The notes: generated from the letters alone by a model not told the origin. Shown: positions 1 to 6,477, counted from the first letter of the stretch. The stretch: DNA of 29,855 nucleotides from QHXN01 sp032162705 (GCA_032162705.1 JAVRON010000065.1:1-29855), one strand, 5' to 3'. Made by a program: numbers and translations.

Positions 1-1
1 C

Positions 2-118
2 TTGAAGCTCAAGACCGGCGTGGGTCACTTCACCATCAAGTCAAAGATCTATTTGTCTGCGCTCAAGGCAGCTTATGCTGAAGTTGTCAAACTTAATCCG
101 CAGCCTCTCGCTGCGTAA
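2..118 (+). CDS. C-terminal fragment of an unknown protein (cut by window edge)
   Basis: An open frame enters from the left edge and ends at TAA 116-118, giving 38 residues that finish in ...KLNPQPLAA. The start is outside the window. The residues visible (basic, with GHFTIKSK and a short amphipathic helix) are too few to assign a family. I see only that the frame is open and of plausible composition. It could be the tail of a mobile-element protein, given the neighbours. Confidence 0.4.
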   Translation: MKLKTGVGHFTIKSKIYLSALKAAYAEVVKLNPQPLAA

Positions 119-165
119 CATCAGTTACTAAATCACAAAGGTCTGCCGAAGACCTTAAGAGGCTA

Positions 166-507
166 TTGGATGCTCTCAGAAGGGCGCAAGCTAGTGATGC
201 AACCGCAGACGAAGTAAAGGGTGCTATTAACGAGATAGCGCCAGAATTAAACTCCGTTGCCGACTTGCTACCTCAAAACAGGGGTGAGCTTTTCGGGGCG
301 ATACAAGCTATCTGTGGCATTCTTGGCGTCCTCATGGCGTCTTACGCTATTTACTTTTCGCCTCAACAGGGAATAACCAAAGAGCAAATGCAAGAGGTTA
401 TGGAAAAGGCTATAACAATTAAAGCACCCGCTCAAGGTGAGTCCAGCGAAAGGGCAAAACGAAAGCGCAACCTCAAGCGCCAGTCTCGCCGACGCGGAAG
501 GCGCTAA
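166..507 (+). CDS. Small membrane protein of unknown function
   Basis: I do not recognise the family. The 113-residue product has a soluble N-terminus of about 40 residues rich in A, E and D, one hydrophobic segment at about residues 42-64 (ending ...MASYAIYF), a short helical stretch (KEQMQEVMEKAI) and a very basic tail (KRKRNLKRQSRRRGRR). This suggests a single-pass membrane protein. The start taken is TTG 166 with AAGAGG three bases upstream, a short spacing. The frame is open back to about 97 but contains no ATG or GTG. The basic tail may be a frameshift product, because the +1 frame also stays open beyond 437. A short opposite-strand frame (473-622) overlaps the 3' end. AT-richer than the rest of the window, so probably accessory. 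Confidence 0.45.
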   Translation: MDALRRAQASDATADEVKGAINEIAPELNSVADLLPQNRGELFGAIQAICGILGVLMASYAIYFSPQQGITKEQMQEVMEKAITIKAPAQGESSERAKRKRNLKRQSRRRGRR

Positions 508-622
508 AAAGAGCCATGATAAAGGCTACCGCCGCAAGCTTGTTGCCAACTGCTATCGCACCCACCAGCCCCGCTATCGCAAGAGCAACACCCGTGTACG
601 GGTGATATATCAACCTTCTCAT
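473..622 (-). CDS. Possible 49-residue hydrophobic peptide
   Basis: A short minus-strand frame starts with ATG at 622 and has AGAAAGG about 8 bases upstream. The product MRRLIYHPYTGVALAIAGLV... is largely one or two membrane helices (GVALAIAGLVGAIAVG, then LAAVAFIMALF) with a short polar tail. It overlaps the 3' ends of the genes on both sides, so at most one of the three frames is fully real here. Function unknown; reported because composition and ribosome-binding site both look genuine. Confidence 0.2.
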   Translation of the reverse strand: MRRLIYHPYTGVALAIAGLVGAIAVGNKLAAVAFIMALFSAFRVGETGA

Positions 623-1469
623 TTAGCAAGCCTTTCTGGCCTGCCTCAAAACCTCCCCGTCCTGCCTCATAACTGCTTAAGGATGAGAGGGTATTGAGGC
701 AAAGCCCACCGAACTCCGTTCTCGCCTTCCCCCACTTCGCATCACTCCAACGTTGAAAGACGCCAGTCGAGAGTCCCGACGAATCAACAGCGAAGTCCTC
801 TTCAATCGAAGCGAGGGGCAAGCTGCTTTCTTCGATGAGCATTTGCAGATAAGGCGTCGAGACTTCCGACTCGAAATAGTTGATGATGGAGTTATAGCAA
901 GGCAGAGACGAGACATAACCTCTGGCGTGAGCATCGCGGAAGTCAGTCATAAAGCGGCGGGTTGAGATCGTCGAATAGACCTTGTAGCACATGGCGAAAA
1001 GCATATCTTCCATAGGAAAGCGGCGCTGGCCTCGCCCGTACTGTGCAGGACTTCCAACACCCTGACAGAGTTCATGCAGGAGATAAAGAAAGATAGCCTT
1101 TTCTTTCGTCTGCGCCATGTTGTAGGCAGGCCACTCTTGCTTGTAAGTCTTGCGAGTAACCTTAACGGTTTCCGTGACCGTGGTCTTAGTTGTGCCGTTC
1201 GGCTTCGTTTCCGTGACGGTCTTGCGCTCGCGCTCGACAGTGAAGGCAACCGCGAACAGGTGCTTGCACTTGGCTTGCGTAAATTCAAAGTCAGGGCATG
1301 AGCAAGAGCCGTTGGCCGGGTCAACTTTGTATTTGCCTTTACCCGACTGTGAAGGAACAAGGTAGAGTTCGCCACTCTTAACGATTCTGGCCTTGTCCGC
1401 TATCTCTCGCCCTTTTGCTTCTCTGATACTCATGCTTTTGTACCTCGGATGTTTGTTCCGCTTACGCAT
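504..1469 (-). CDS. SWIM zinc-finger transposase-like protein, 3'-truncated
   Basis: The protein begins with a SWIM-type zinc motif (CSC...KCKH at about residues 55-70). A helical region follows, then a stretch typical of DDE transposases of this class, ending in a DSSGLSTG... block (about residues 228-245) that should carry a catalytic aspartate. After WGKARTE the sequence no longer resembles a transposase and becomes Gly/Ser/Cys-rich until the stop. The rest of the catalytic core, including the later acidic residues, is missing, and I could not find it in the other frames. It is therefore probably an inactive remnant whose 3' part was replaced by the DNA now at 480-735. The start at 1469 is supported by a near-consensus promoter three bases upstream, implying a leaderless transcript. 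Confidence 0.6.
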   Translation of the reverse strand: MRKRNKHPRYKSMSIREAKGREIADKARIVKSGELYLVPSQSGKGKYKVDPANGSCSCPDFEFTQAKCKHLFAVAFTVERERKTVTETKPNGTTKTTVTETVKVTRKTYKQEWPAYNMAQTKEKAIFLYLLHELCQGVGSPAQYGRGQRRFPMEDMLFAMCYKVYSTISTRRFMTDFRDAHARGYVSSLPCYNSIINYFESEVSTPYLQMLIEESSLPLASIEEDFAVDSSGLSTGVFQRWSDAKWGKARTEFGGLCLNTLSSLSSYEAGRGGFEAGQKGLLNEKVDISPVHGCCSCDSGAGGCDSSWQQACGGSLYHGSF

Positions 1470-1489
1470 AGTATATTACCCGAGGTACA
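1439..1489. promoter_or_regulatory. Inverted-repeat operator candidate
   Basis: TGTACCTCGG at 1439-1448 is an exact inverted repeat of CCGAGGTACA at 1480-1489. The arms bracket the -10 box and start codon of the minus-strand gene, and one lies in its promoter spacer. This is the expected layout for a dimeric repressor site giving autoregulation; no regulator is identified. Confidence 0.35.
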
Positions 1490-1501
1490 TAGCTACGTCA
1501 A
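1473..1501 (-). promoter_or_regulatory. Sigma-70-type promoter for the SWIM/transposase gene
   Basis: On the minus strand TTGACG (1501-1496), a 17-base spacer and TAATAT (1478-1473) stand three bases before the ATG at 1469. Transcription would begin at or very near the start codon, so the mRNA should be leaderless. Confidence 0.6.
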
Positions 1502-1513
1502 GGAAAAAGATGC

Positions 1514-1542
1514 TTGACGGTATATTATTTTAGGTATAGAGT
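1514..1542 (+). promoter_or_regulatory. Divergent promoter for the zinc-ribbon gene
   Basis: TTGACG at 1514-1519 and a weaker -10 (TAGAGT at 1537-1542 with a 17-base spacer, or TATAGA at 1535-1540 with 15) precede the ATG at 1550. The two TTGACG boxes of this promoter and its divergent partner form an inverted repeat CGTCAAG-N10-CTTGACG. GGAGG lies one base before the ATG, too close for normal use, so this transcript may also be leaderless. Confidence 0.4.
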
Positions 1543-1549
1543 TGGAGGT

Positions 1550-1711
1550 ATGGCGAAGAAGAAGATAACCGTCTACCAGTACCAGTGCGAGCGGTGCGAA
1601 CACGAATGGATTCCGCGCGATATAGAGAACGAGCCGCGCGTCTGTCCTAAGTGCAAAAGCCCCTACTGGAACAAGCCCCGGAAGACTCAGAAGATCGCAA
1701 GCAGTTCGTGA
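1550..1711 (+). CDS. Small zinc-ribbon protein
   Basis: A 53-residue protein with two CxxC knuckles (CERC at 13-16 and CPKC at 32-35) in the arrangement CxxCxHEW-IPR...CPKCKSPYW, followed by a basic tail. This is a rubredoxin-like zinc ribbon of a small family I associate with mobile or toxin-linked loci; its exact role is unknown. I chose ATG 1550 rather than the upstream in-frame TTG 1514 because that TTG is part of a -35 box. It is divergent from the transposase-like gene and shares its regulatory region. DNA or RNA binding is a guess from the fold. Confidence 0.65.
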   Translation: MAKKKITVYQYQCERCEHEWIPRDIENEPRVCPKCKSPYWNKPRKTQKIASSS

Positions 1712-1780
1712 CACGGCCTTATAATCGTGCTATAAACGCACGTAGAGCGTGACGCCAAAGGCGTCGGTTAAATGGGTTGA

Positions 1781-1864
1781 GGCGACGGCGGGACTTGAAC
1801 CCGCATCCCGTGGCAGGGTTTACCGTTTACGAAACGGTTGCTTTATCCATTAAGCTACGCCGCC
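1781..1864 (-). tRNA. tRNA-Thr (anticodon CGU), unusual variable arm
   Basis: On the minus strand a cloverleaf can be drawn. The acceptor stem is GGCGGCG with CGTCGCC, the D-arm GCTT/AAGC, and the anticodon stem ACCGT/ACGGT with loop TTCGTAA (anticodon CGT, U33 present). The T-arm is GCGGG-TTCAAGT-CCCGC. CCA is not encoded. The variable region is about 17 bases and can itself pair CCC with GGG, which is long for a threonine tRNA; class II length is normal only for Leu, Ser and bacterial Tyr. Anticodon assignment rests on the 5-bp stem and 7-base loop. Confidence 0.75.
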
Positions 1865-1885
1865 ATATGTGTTCGCTCTAAGGTA

Positions 1886-1917
1886 GGGTCTGGTAGCCGC
1901 CAGACCCTTTTCTTTTC
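1886..1917 (+). terminator. Rho-independent terminator
   Basis: Perfect 8-bp stem GGGTCTGG (1886-1893) / CCAGACCC (1900-1907) with a 6-base loop, followed by TTTTCTTTTC. It would stop plus-strand transcripts such as that of the zinc-ribbon gene after they cross the tRNA antisense. Confidence 0.7.
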
Positions 1918-1934
1918 CCTCCCAAAACCAAAAA

Positions 1935-1989
1935 GCTTGGACAAGAATCCCCGCACACAGACGAGCGGAGGGGACGCTTCGTACCAAGC
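1935..1989. other. Nested inverted repeat in a 300-base gap
   Basis: In the gap between the tRNA and the Fic gene, outer arms GCTTGG (1935-1940) and CCAAGC (1984-1989) enclose CCCC (1949-1952) and GGGG (1970-1973) with neighbouring CGC/GCG pairing. It may be a structured RNA or a weak operator. The rest of 1990-2161 is AT-rich with no gene visible; a TTGACG at 2125-2130 may be a -35 box for the Fic gene, but its -10 is unclear. Confidence 0.25.
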
Positions 1990-2161
1990 GACCTCAATCT
2001 AGCACAGGTTTATTTTTCAACGCAACATAATTCTGAAATAAGCTTGGAATGAGCCGCGAATGAAACGGCATCGTATTGCCGTAATATGATTAAAAATAAC
2101 AACTTAGCTGCAAATGAATTATGATTGACGATGTGTACTGAGATATGATACAAGCTATAGC

Positions 2162-3364
2162 ATGATTAAATATGAGCTACCGCAAGGCTGGATTCGTTAT
2201 GACGTTACATCCTTGATTAAGGAATTAACGGACGCTAAAGCAGCGGTTTTATCCCTCAAAAGCATTCCATATCAGCGAAGTTGGGCAGAGAAATTACAGT
2301 ACATTCAACTCAAGCGCGAGATAGAGGGCACTTCTCGCATAGAAGGCGCAGACTTTACAAAAGGCGAGTTGGAAGATGCATTAAAGGAAACGCCCGAAGA
2401 GTTGTATACACGTTCACAGCGGCAAGCACGTGCCGCTCTACGCACCTATAAATGGATTTCCAACTTGCCGGATGAGTTTCCGGTAAATGCTGAAATGATT
2501 TTGGCCGTTCATCGGCAGATAGTTACCGGGGCGGACGACGACCATTGCCCTCCCGGAAAACTTCGCACGCTTGACCAAAATGTGATTTTCGGAGCACCAA
2601 AACACCGTGGCGCGGAAGGAGGGGGAATGTGTGAGCAAGCGTTTGGAAGATTAACTCAGGCGGTAATGCGAGAGTTTACCGGCCACGACCCTCTAATTCA
2701 AGCCTTAGCCTTGCATTATCATTTGGCCTCCGTCCACCCTTTCCTCGATGGCAACGGGCGCACCGCCCGCGCACTAGAAGCCCTCATGCTTCAAAGGGCA
2801 GGACTGAAGGGTGAACTCTTCATAGCGATGTCAAATTATTATTACGATCAGAAAGCAGATTACCTTGCGGCGCTAAGTCAAGCTAGGGCGGGCGACCACG
2901 ATCTAACAGAGTTCTTGCGCTTTGGCCTGCGCGGAATTGAGTCTCAATGTCTGCGTCTGTTCAAAGAAATAAAGAAGCGAGTCCAGAAGGCGCTATTCCA
3001 TAACCGTATGCGCGAACTGTTCGACAGACTGGAAACCAAGAGAAGGCGCGTCATTGCTCATCGTCAAATGGAAATTCTAAAACTCTTGTTAGATGCGGAT
3101 GAGATGGAGTGGCGCGATATCATGAAGCGAACGACACACCTTTACGAAAAACTCAGTAACCCAACTACTGCCCTATTCCGAGATATCAATCACCTGTTGG
3201 AACTCGGCACGATAAATTATCGCTATGAAAACAACAACACCCGCCTCATCTTTGTACTTAGGCTTGAATGGCCTACGGAGATTACTGAGACTGACTTCTT
3301 CGCTAAGATAAAACAACTTCCAAAAGCCAAAACTCATAACCCCTTCCAATGGGACATTCGTTAA
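2162..3364 (+). CDS. Fic-domain protein (AMPylase-type) with winged-helix C-terminus
   Basis: Fic enzymes transfer AMP or related groups to target hydroxyls. The core motif HPFLDGNGRTAR is intact and lies about midway (about residues 194-205), with the catalytic His and the phosphate-binding GNGR. An inhibitory-helix motif of the (S/T)xxxE(G/N) type, TSRIEG, sits at about residues 58-63, so this is a self-inhibited class II Fic protein with the inhibitor helix N-terminal. The C-terminal third (from about residue 295) looks like a winged-helix DNA-binding domain, as in many stand-alone 400-residue Fic proteins. No separate antitoxin gene is adjacent, consistent with an internal inhibitor. Base composition is lower in GC than the main block, and a MITE-like repeat begins at its stop codon, both fitting an accessory gene. 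The target is unknown. Confidence 0.9.
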   Translation: MIKYELPQGWIRYDVTSLIKELTDAKAAVLSLKSIPYQRSWAEKLQYIQLKREIEGTSRIEGADFTKGELEDALKETPEELYTRSQRQARAALRTYKWISNLPDEFPVNAEMILAVHRQIVTGADDDHCPPGKLRTLDQNVIFGAPKHRGAEGGGMCEQAFGRLTQAVMREFTGHDPLIQALALHYHLASVHPFLDGNGRTARALEALMLQRAGLKGELFIAMSNYYYDQKADYLAALSQARAGDHDLTEFLRFGLRGIESQCLRLFKEIKKRVQKALFHNRMRELFDRLETKRRRVIAHRQMEILKLLLDADEMEWRDIMKRTTHLYEKLSNPTTALFRDINHLLELGTINYRYENNNTRLIFVLRLEWPTEITETDFFAKIKQLPKAKTHNPFQWDIR

Positions 3365-3365
3365 G

Positions 3366-3505
3366 TCCTGCCCAACAGAACAATATCCTGCCCAACAGAA
3401 CGTGCGTTAGATCGTTCCGTTAGGCAAAGCCAGCGGTAGAGGCTTTGCCTAAAAATTGAATTATTGGGCAGAATTATTGGGCAGGATGGGGAATCTTTGG
3501 GCAGG
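3366..3505. repeat. MITE-like element with nested terminal repeats
   Basis: Two direct copies of TCCTGCCCAACAGAAC (3366-3381 and 3386-3401, 20-base period) face three copies of TTGGGCAG (3464-3471, 3477-3484, 3497-3504). The outermost CCTGCCCAA and TTGGGCAGG form terminal inverted repeats about 140 bases apart. No coding capacity inside. It begins right after the Fic stop codon. A MITE or a decayed IS end pair is the simplest reading. Confidence 0.5.
3420..3452. other. Long central hairpin
   Basis: TTAGGCAAAGCC (3420-3431) pairs exactly with GGCTTTGCCTAA (3441-3452) around a 9-base loop. No clear U-tract on either strand, so it is more likely the centre of the MITE-like element than a canonical terminator, although it may still end the Fic transcript. 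Confidence 0.5.
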
Positions 3506-3522
3506 CTAACTTTGCTGTGTGA

Positions 3523-3795
3523 TTAGGGGAATGTAACCGCTCTTAGCTCGTCCGCATGTTCCTTTAATTCATGCTTTACGAGTCTATGCCCATAGTAACA
3601 AGAACGACTTGGACGCCTTCTCTCCTGGCAAACTTCATCGCCGGAATAAGGTCACTATCGGCCATAACAAGGATAATCTTTTCTACAATGCTTTTACTCG
3701 CAAGCCATGCGACATCAAGTCCGATCTTCATATCTACCCCTTTCTGTTTTAGATCAGGGGCAAAGTCCCCAGCCGCTAAAGGTCGGCCTGTTCTA
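3523..3795 (-). pseudogene. NYN-domain (LabA-like) nuclease gene fragment, cut by an IS and frameshifted
   Basis: Read on the minus strand, this stretch encodes the C-terminal part of a NYN/LabA-type PIN-like ribonuclease domain: LKQKGVDMKIGLDVAWLA, then ILVMADSDLIPAMKFARREG and VQVVLVTMG. The family hallmarks QKGVDMKIGLD and (A/G)DSD...PA are clear. A one-base deletion around 3593-3597 breaks the frame after VTMG. The expected tail LVKHELKEHADELRAVTFP continues in the next frame to a TAA at 3523-3525; restoring one C gives MGHRLVKHELKEH. The N-terminal part is missing at the IS boundary (3795), and I could not find it beyond the IS. Confidence 0.75.
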
Positions 3796-3830
3796 GGTTG
3801 TGTTGACGCAGCGCAGTTAAACTGTGCTAC

Positions 3831-4178
3831 GTGATGACAGTTAAGCTAACCGATCAACAGTGGCAGAAGATTCTGCCCGTCCTGAGAACCTTCCCCCAGA
3901 TCAGGCTCGGAGCCGGACGCTCGGTGCGCCGCTTCCTCGAAGCAGTCCTGTGGGTTACTCGTAGTGGCTCGCAGTGGCGGCTCTTGCCGCGCAGCTACGG
4001 CCGCTGGAACTCAGTCTATAAACGCTTCGCCAGATGGAGCGACCTTCAGGTCTTTGAAACGCTGTTCGAGCATTTCTCACAAGACCGCGACCTGGAACAT
4101 CTGCTGATTGATTCGACCATTGTCCGCGCCCACGCGTGTGCCGCCGGAGCACAAAAAAAGAGGGCGAGCAAAGTTTAG
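3831..4178 (+). CDS. IS5-family transposase, first frame (OrfA)
   Basis: N-terminal part of a DDE transposase, 115 residues. It starts with a DUF4096-type helix-turn-helix region (LTDQQWQKILPVL...), continues with WR-rich helices (QWRLLPRSYGRWNSVYKRF), and ends with LIDSTIVRAHA, which contains the first catalytic aspartate. The frame ends shortly after the A-rich stretch CACAAAAAAAGAGG. The second frame lies one base back, so the full enzyme is expected from -1 ribosomal frameshifting on the A7 run, as known for two-frame members of this family. Start ATG 3831 (or the next ATG, 3834). Confidence 0.85.
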   Translation: MMTVKLTDQQWQKILPVLRTFPQIRLGAGRSVRRFLEAVLWVTRSGSQWRLLPRSYGRWNSVYKRFARWSDLQVFETLFEHFSQDRDLEHLLIDSTIVRAHACAAGAQKKRASKV

Positions 4179-4582
4179 GTCGTAGTCGCGGCGGCTTCTC
4201 CACCAAGATTCACTTGGCGACAGACGCTTTAGGCAATGCTTTGCGTTTCATCCTGACGGGCGGCGAACGTCACGACATCACGCAAGCTGAAGCACTCATC
4301 AAAGACCTCGCTGCCGAGTATGTGATCGCCGACAAGGGTTATGACTCCGAAGCTTTCGTCCTGCATCTGAAGGGGCAAGACTCCGAAGCGGTCAAGCCTT
4401 CGCGCGCCACTAACAAAGTGCAGCGTGAGATTGACACGCATCTCTACAAGGAGCGGCACTTGGTTGAGAATCAGATCGGGAAGTTGAAGCACTTCCGCCG
4501 GGTGTTTTCACAGTTCGATAAGTTGGCAAAGAACTACTTGAGTTTTATCTACTTCGCCAGCACTGTCATCTGGCTCAGGTAG
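4136..4582 (+). CDS. IS5-family transposase, second frame (OrfB)
   Basis: C-terminal catalytic part. It holds the second catalytic aspartate in VIADKGYDSE (about residues 63-72) and the glutamate in YKERHLVENQIGKLKHFRRV (about residues 103-122), the YREN-like signature of IS5/IS4-type enzymes. The frame overlaps OrfA by 43 bases. Its own ATG at 4136 is probably not the functional start; it should be translated as a fusion with OrfA. All three DDE residues are present, so the element may still be active. Confidence 0.85.
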   Translation: MCRRSTKKEGEQSLGRSRGGFSTKIHLATDALGNALRFILTGGERHDITQAEALIKDLAAEYVIADKGYDSEAFVLHLKGQDSEAVKPSRATNKVQREIDTHLYKERHLVENQIGKLKHFRRVFSQFDKLAKNYLSFIYFASTVIWLR

Positions 4583-4603
4583 TTATGTCAACAGAACCTA
4601 GAG

Positions 4604-4653
4604 ACTTTTGCACCAACTCACTTACTTTTGCATCAGAATTGACTTTTGAATCA
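4604..4653. repeat. Three short direct repeats
   Basis: ACTTTTGCACCA (4604-4615), ACTTTTGCATCA (4624-4635) and ACTTTTGAATCA (4642-4653) lie 18-20 bases apart between the IS and the MFS gene. Origin and function unknown. Confidence 0.5.
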
Positions 4654-4665
4654 AAGCCGCTCAAC

Positions 4666-6000
4666 CTACATTATCTCATCCGCCCGCGAGATGTGACCCG
4701 GATTTTTGTCCCACCAGCGCCTCGTCAACAACCAGAGCAGGCCGGGGAAGATGAAGAGGATGCCGATGGCGACGGTGACTGTGCGCGGCGAGATTTGAAA
4801 GCGGTCGAGCGCTTCGCCCGTGGCGTAGTTCGAGGCGGCCATCGCGAGCGTCAAAAGCATCAGCTCGGCTGCGAAGACACGACCCCGGAACTCGTCCTCC
4901 ACGGTCGATTGCAGCAGCACGGTCGAGAAGACCCACAGGACGCTTCCGCCCATGTGCGCGACGGCCAGCCAAAGAAGCGCGAGCGCAAAGCTTTGGGAGC
5001 TTCCGAAAGATACGTAGAACATTCCTGCCAGGATGAATGAGAGGCCGATGGCGCGCTGCATCTGCTCACGCGTCTCGCTGTAGAAGCGCCGCGTGAGCAT
5101 TGGGCCGAGCGCGGTTCCGACGCCGCGCGCTACGTAGAGCACGCTCATCCCCGCGGCGGCTGTTGCTACGCCCGCGTGAAAACTGAACTTGAAAACTTTT
5201 TCGCCGAAGACGGGGAGCAGCGTCAGGATGCCCCCACCCAATCCCCACGCGGGTTTGACCAAGAGCACCGCGAGCACGCGCGGCCTCGTCCAGACGTAGC
5301 GCAGCCCTTCGAGCGTGTCCGTGACGCCGAGCGCTTTCGCAAGCGTGAGACTCGTCTTCGGGCGCGGAGGGCGGCGCGGCAGACGCACGCTCCAGATGAG
5401 TAGAGCCGAGACGAGGTATGTGAGCGAGTCGATGATGAAGGCCGCGTCGGTTCCGAACCAGTCGGTGACGGGGCCGCCGATGGCCGCGCCGAGCGTGAGC
5501 ATCGCAGACCACGTGACCGAAGAGAGAGCGTTGGCTGTGACCAGCTCGCGTCGGCTGACGATTGAAGGGAGTGCTGCCGAGCGCGCAGGCTCGAAGAAGG
5601 CTGAGAAGGCGAGCTGCAAGATCGTCAGGAGATAGAGGAGCCAGACCTGTTCTGGACGGCGCACAAAGAGAAAGCCGAGGACGACGAAGGCGCGCGCCAC
5701 GTCGCTCGCAATCATGATGTGGCGTCGGTTAAAGCGGTCGGCGAGGACTCCCGAGAGCGGCCCCAAGACGACGCTCGGCAGAAAGCGTGCGACGAGTATC
5801 AGCCCGACCGCGCGCCCCGAGCCTGTCAGGCGCAGGACAAGCGTGAAGAGCGCGATGGTGTCGAACCAGTCGCCGAGCTGGCTGACGACCTGTCCGAGCC
5901 AGAGCTGCCGGAAGTCCTGATTGCCGCGCAGCAGCCCCAGATAGCTCACCGCAGGCGCGGCCGTCTCCCGTTCGGTCTGCTCGCTCGCCGTCTCGTCCAA
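4666..6000 (-). CDS. MFS transporter, EntS/MFS_3 type exporter
   Basis: A 444-residue integral membrane protein with about twelve hydrophobic segments. After a soluble N-terminal 25 residues comes FRQLWLGQVVSQLGDWFDTIAL, then the loop 2-3 MFS signature region GVLADRFNRR (about residues 84-93). This pattern (FRxLWxGQxxSxxGDW) is typical of the MFS_3 group that includes the enterobactin exporter EntS and macrolide exporters. It probably exports a small molecule by proton antiport; the substrate cannot be told. The start is TTG 6000; no in-frame ATG or GTG exists between it and the upstream stop. It stands alone, without an obvious partner gene, and a hairpin-rich gap lies upstream. Confidence 0.88.
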   Translation of the reverse strand: MDETASEQTERETAAPAVSYLGLLRGNQDFRQLWLGQVVSQLGDWFDTIALFTLVLRLTGSGRAVGLILVARFLPSVVLGPLSGVLADRFNRRHIMIASDVARAFVVLGFLFVRRPEQVWLLYLLTILQLAFSAFFEPARSAALPSIVSRRELVTANALSSVTWSAMLTLGAAIGGPVTDWFGTDAAFIIDSLTYLVSALLIWSVRLPRRPPRPKTSLTLAKALGVTDTLEGLRYVWTRPRVLAVLLVKPAWGLGGGILTLLPVFGEKVFKFSFHAGVATAAAGMSVLYVARGVGTALGPMLTRRFYSETREQMQRAIGLSFILAGMFYVSFGSSQSFALALLWLAVAHMGGSVLWVFSTVLLQSTVEDEFRGRVFAAELMLLTLAMAASNYATGEALDRFQISPRTVTVAIGILFIFPGLLWLLTRRWWDKNPGHISRADEIM

Positions 6001-6067
6001 AAGTTTACCGCCATGCCATCAGGGAATGTCGGCGTCGAGAGTGCCCGCGCGCCACTTGTCTTGTCAA

Positions 6068-6160
6068 GACAGTAGACAGTAGGCTTCGCAAGACCAGCGT
6101 TGACGCCTGTGCGCTGACTCTATGTCAGAGAAAATATTTCTACAGACTACTGTCTACTTC
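6068..6160. repeat. Heptamer hairpin array A (AGTAGAC type)
   Basis: Short member of the window-wide family. About two 7-base units at 6068-6083 (GTAGACAGTAG at 6072-6082) and the exact complement CTACTGTCTAC at 6147-6157, separated by about 64 bases. Same 7-mer as array J, 22 kb away. Confidence 0.65.
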
Positions 6161-6317
6161 CCCTTTCATTCTGCCTTCCACGCTTCAACCTGACCTGTCA
6201 CGTTGACCGCCGCCGCGCAGGGCGTGTGGGCAGGGAAGGCGAATACTCCGTTTTTCAGGCCGAAACGGAAGATGCGCGCGCGTCGGTTGAGCGGCACGCG
6301 GGTTGTTAAAGAGAGTG

Positions 6318-6382
6318 TGCGGCTTGCAGGAGCGCGGCACGCGTGCTCCGCGGACTCTCCGCACGGAGTCCGTAAAGCCGCA
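6318..6382. other. Three-way-junction structure candidate
   Basis: Outer stem TGCGGCTT (6318-6325) / AAGCCGCA (6375-6382) encloses two hairpins: GGAGC (6329-6333) / GCTCC (6345-6349) and CGGACTC (6351-6357) / GAGTCCG (6366-6372). The layout resembles a structured RNA domain. I could not match it to a known riboswitch class. Confidence 0.4.
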
Positions 6383-6477
6383 GAATTTTGAGACGTGAAG
6401 GAGCGTTAGAGTTTGAAAGAGGAGGCGCGCCGGAGGAGTCGAAGGTTGCCGCCTCCTCAGACATTTCTCACCCAGCT

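Larger units (their letters stand above)
3796..4598 (+). mobile_element. IS5-family insertion sequence (IS427-like group)
   Basis: About 803 bases bounded by imperfect terminal inverted repeats: GGTTGTGTTGAC at 3796-3807 and GTCAACAGAACC at 4587-4598 (one mismatch). TA flanks both ends (3794-3795 and 4599-4600), consistent with a 2-base target duplication within CTAG. It carries two overlapping transposase frames joined through an A7 run. It interrupts or abuts the NYN gene fragment. Confidence 0.85.

Noticed and set aside
437..697. 86-residue plus-strand frame overlapping the end of the membrane protein gene
   Set aside because: No motif; possible frameshifted tail of 166-507 but no evidence to prefer it.
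1751..1765. Terminator just after the tRNA (GACGCC-AAA-GGCGTC)
   Set aside because: Stem is short and no U-tract follows on the minus strand; only a weak hairpin.
3571..3834. 87-residue plus-strand open frame
   Set aside because: Opposite strand carries clear NYN-domain coding residues and the frame runs into the IS end; a shadow.
6318..6382. GEMM-type c-di-GMP riboswitch
   Set aside because: The hallmark segments of that class (CACGCA... and GACGCAAAGCC) are not found; only a loosely similar AAAGCC occurs.
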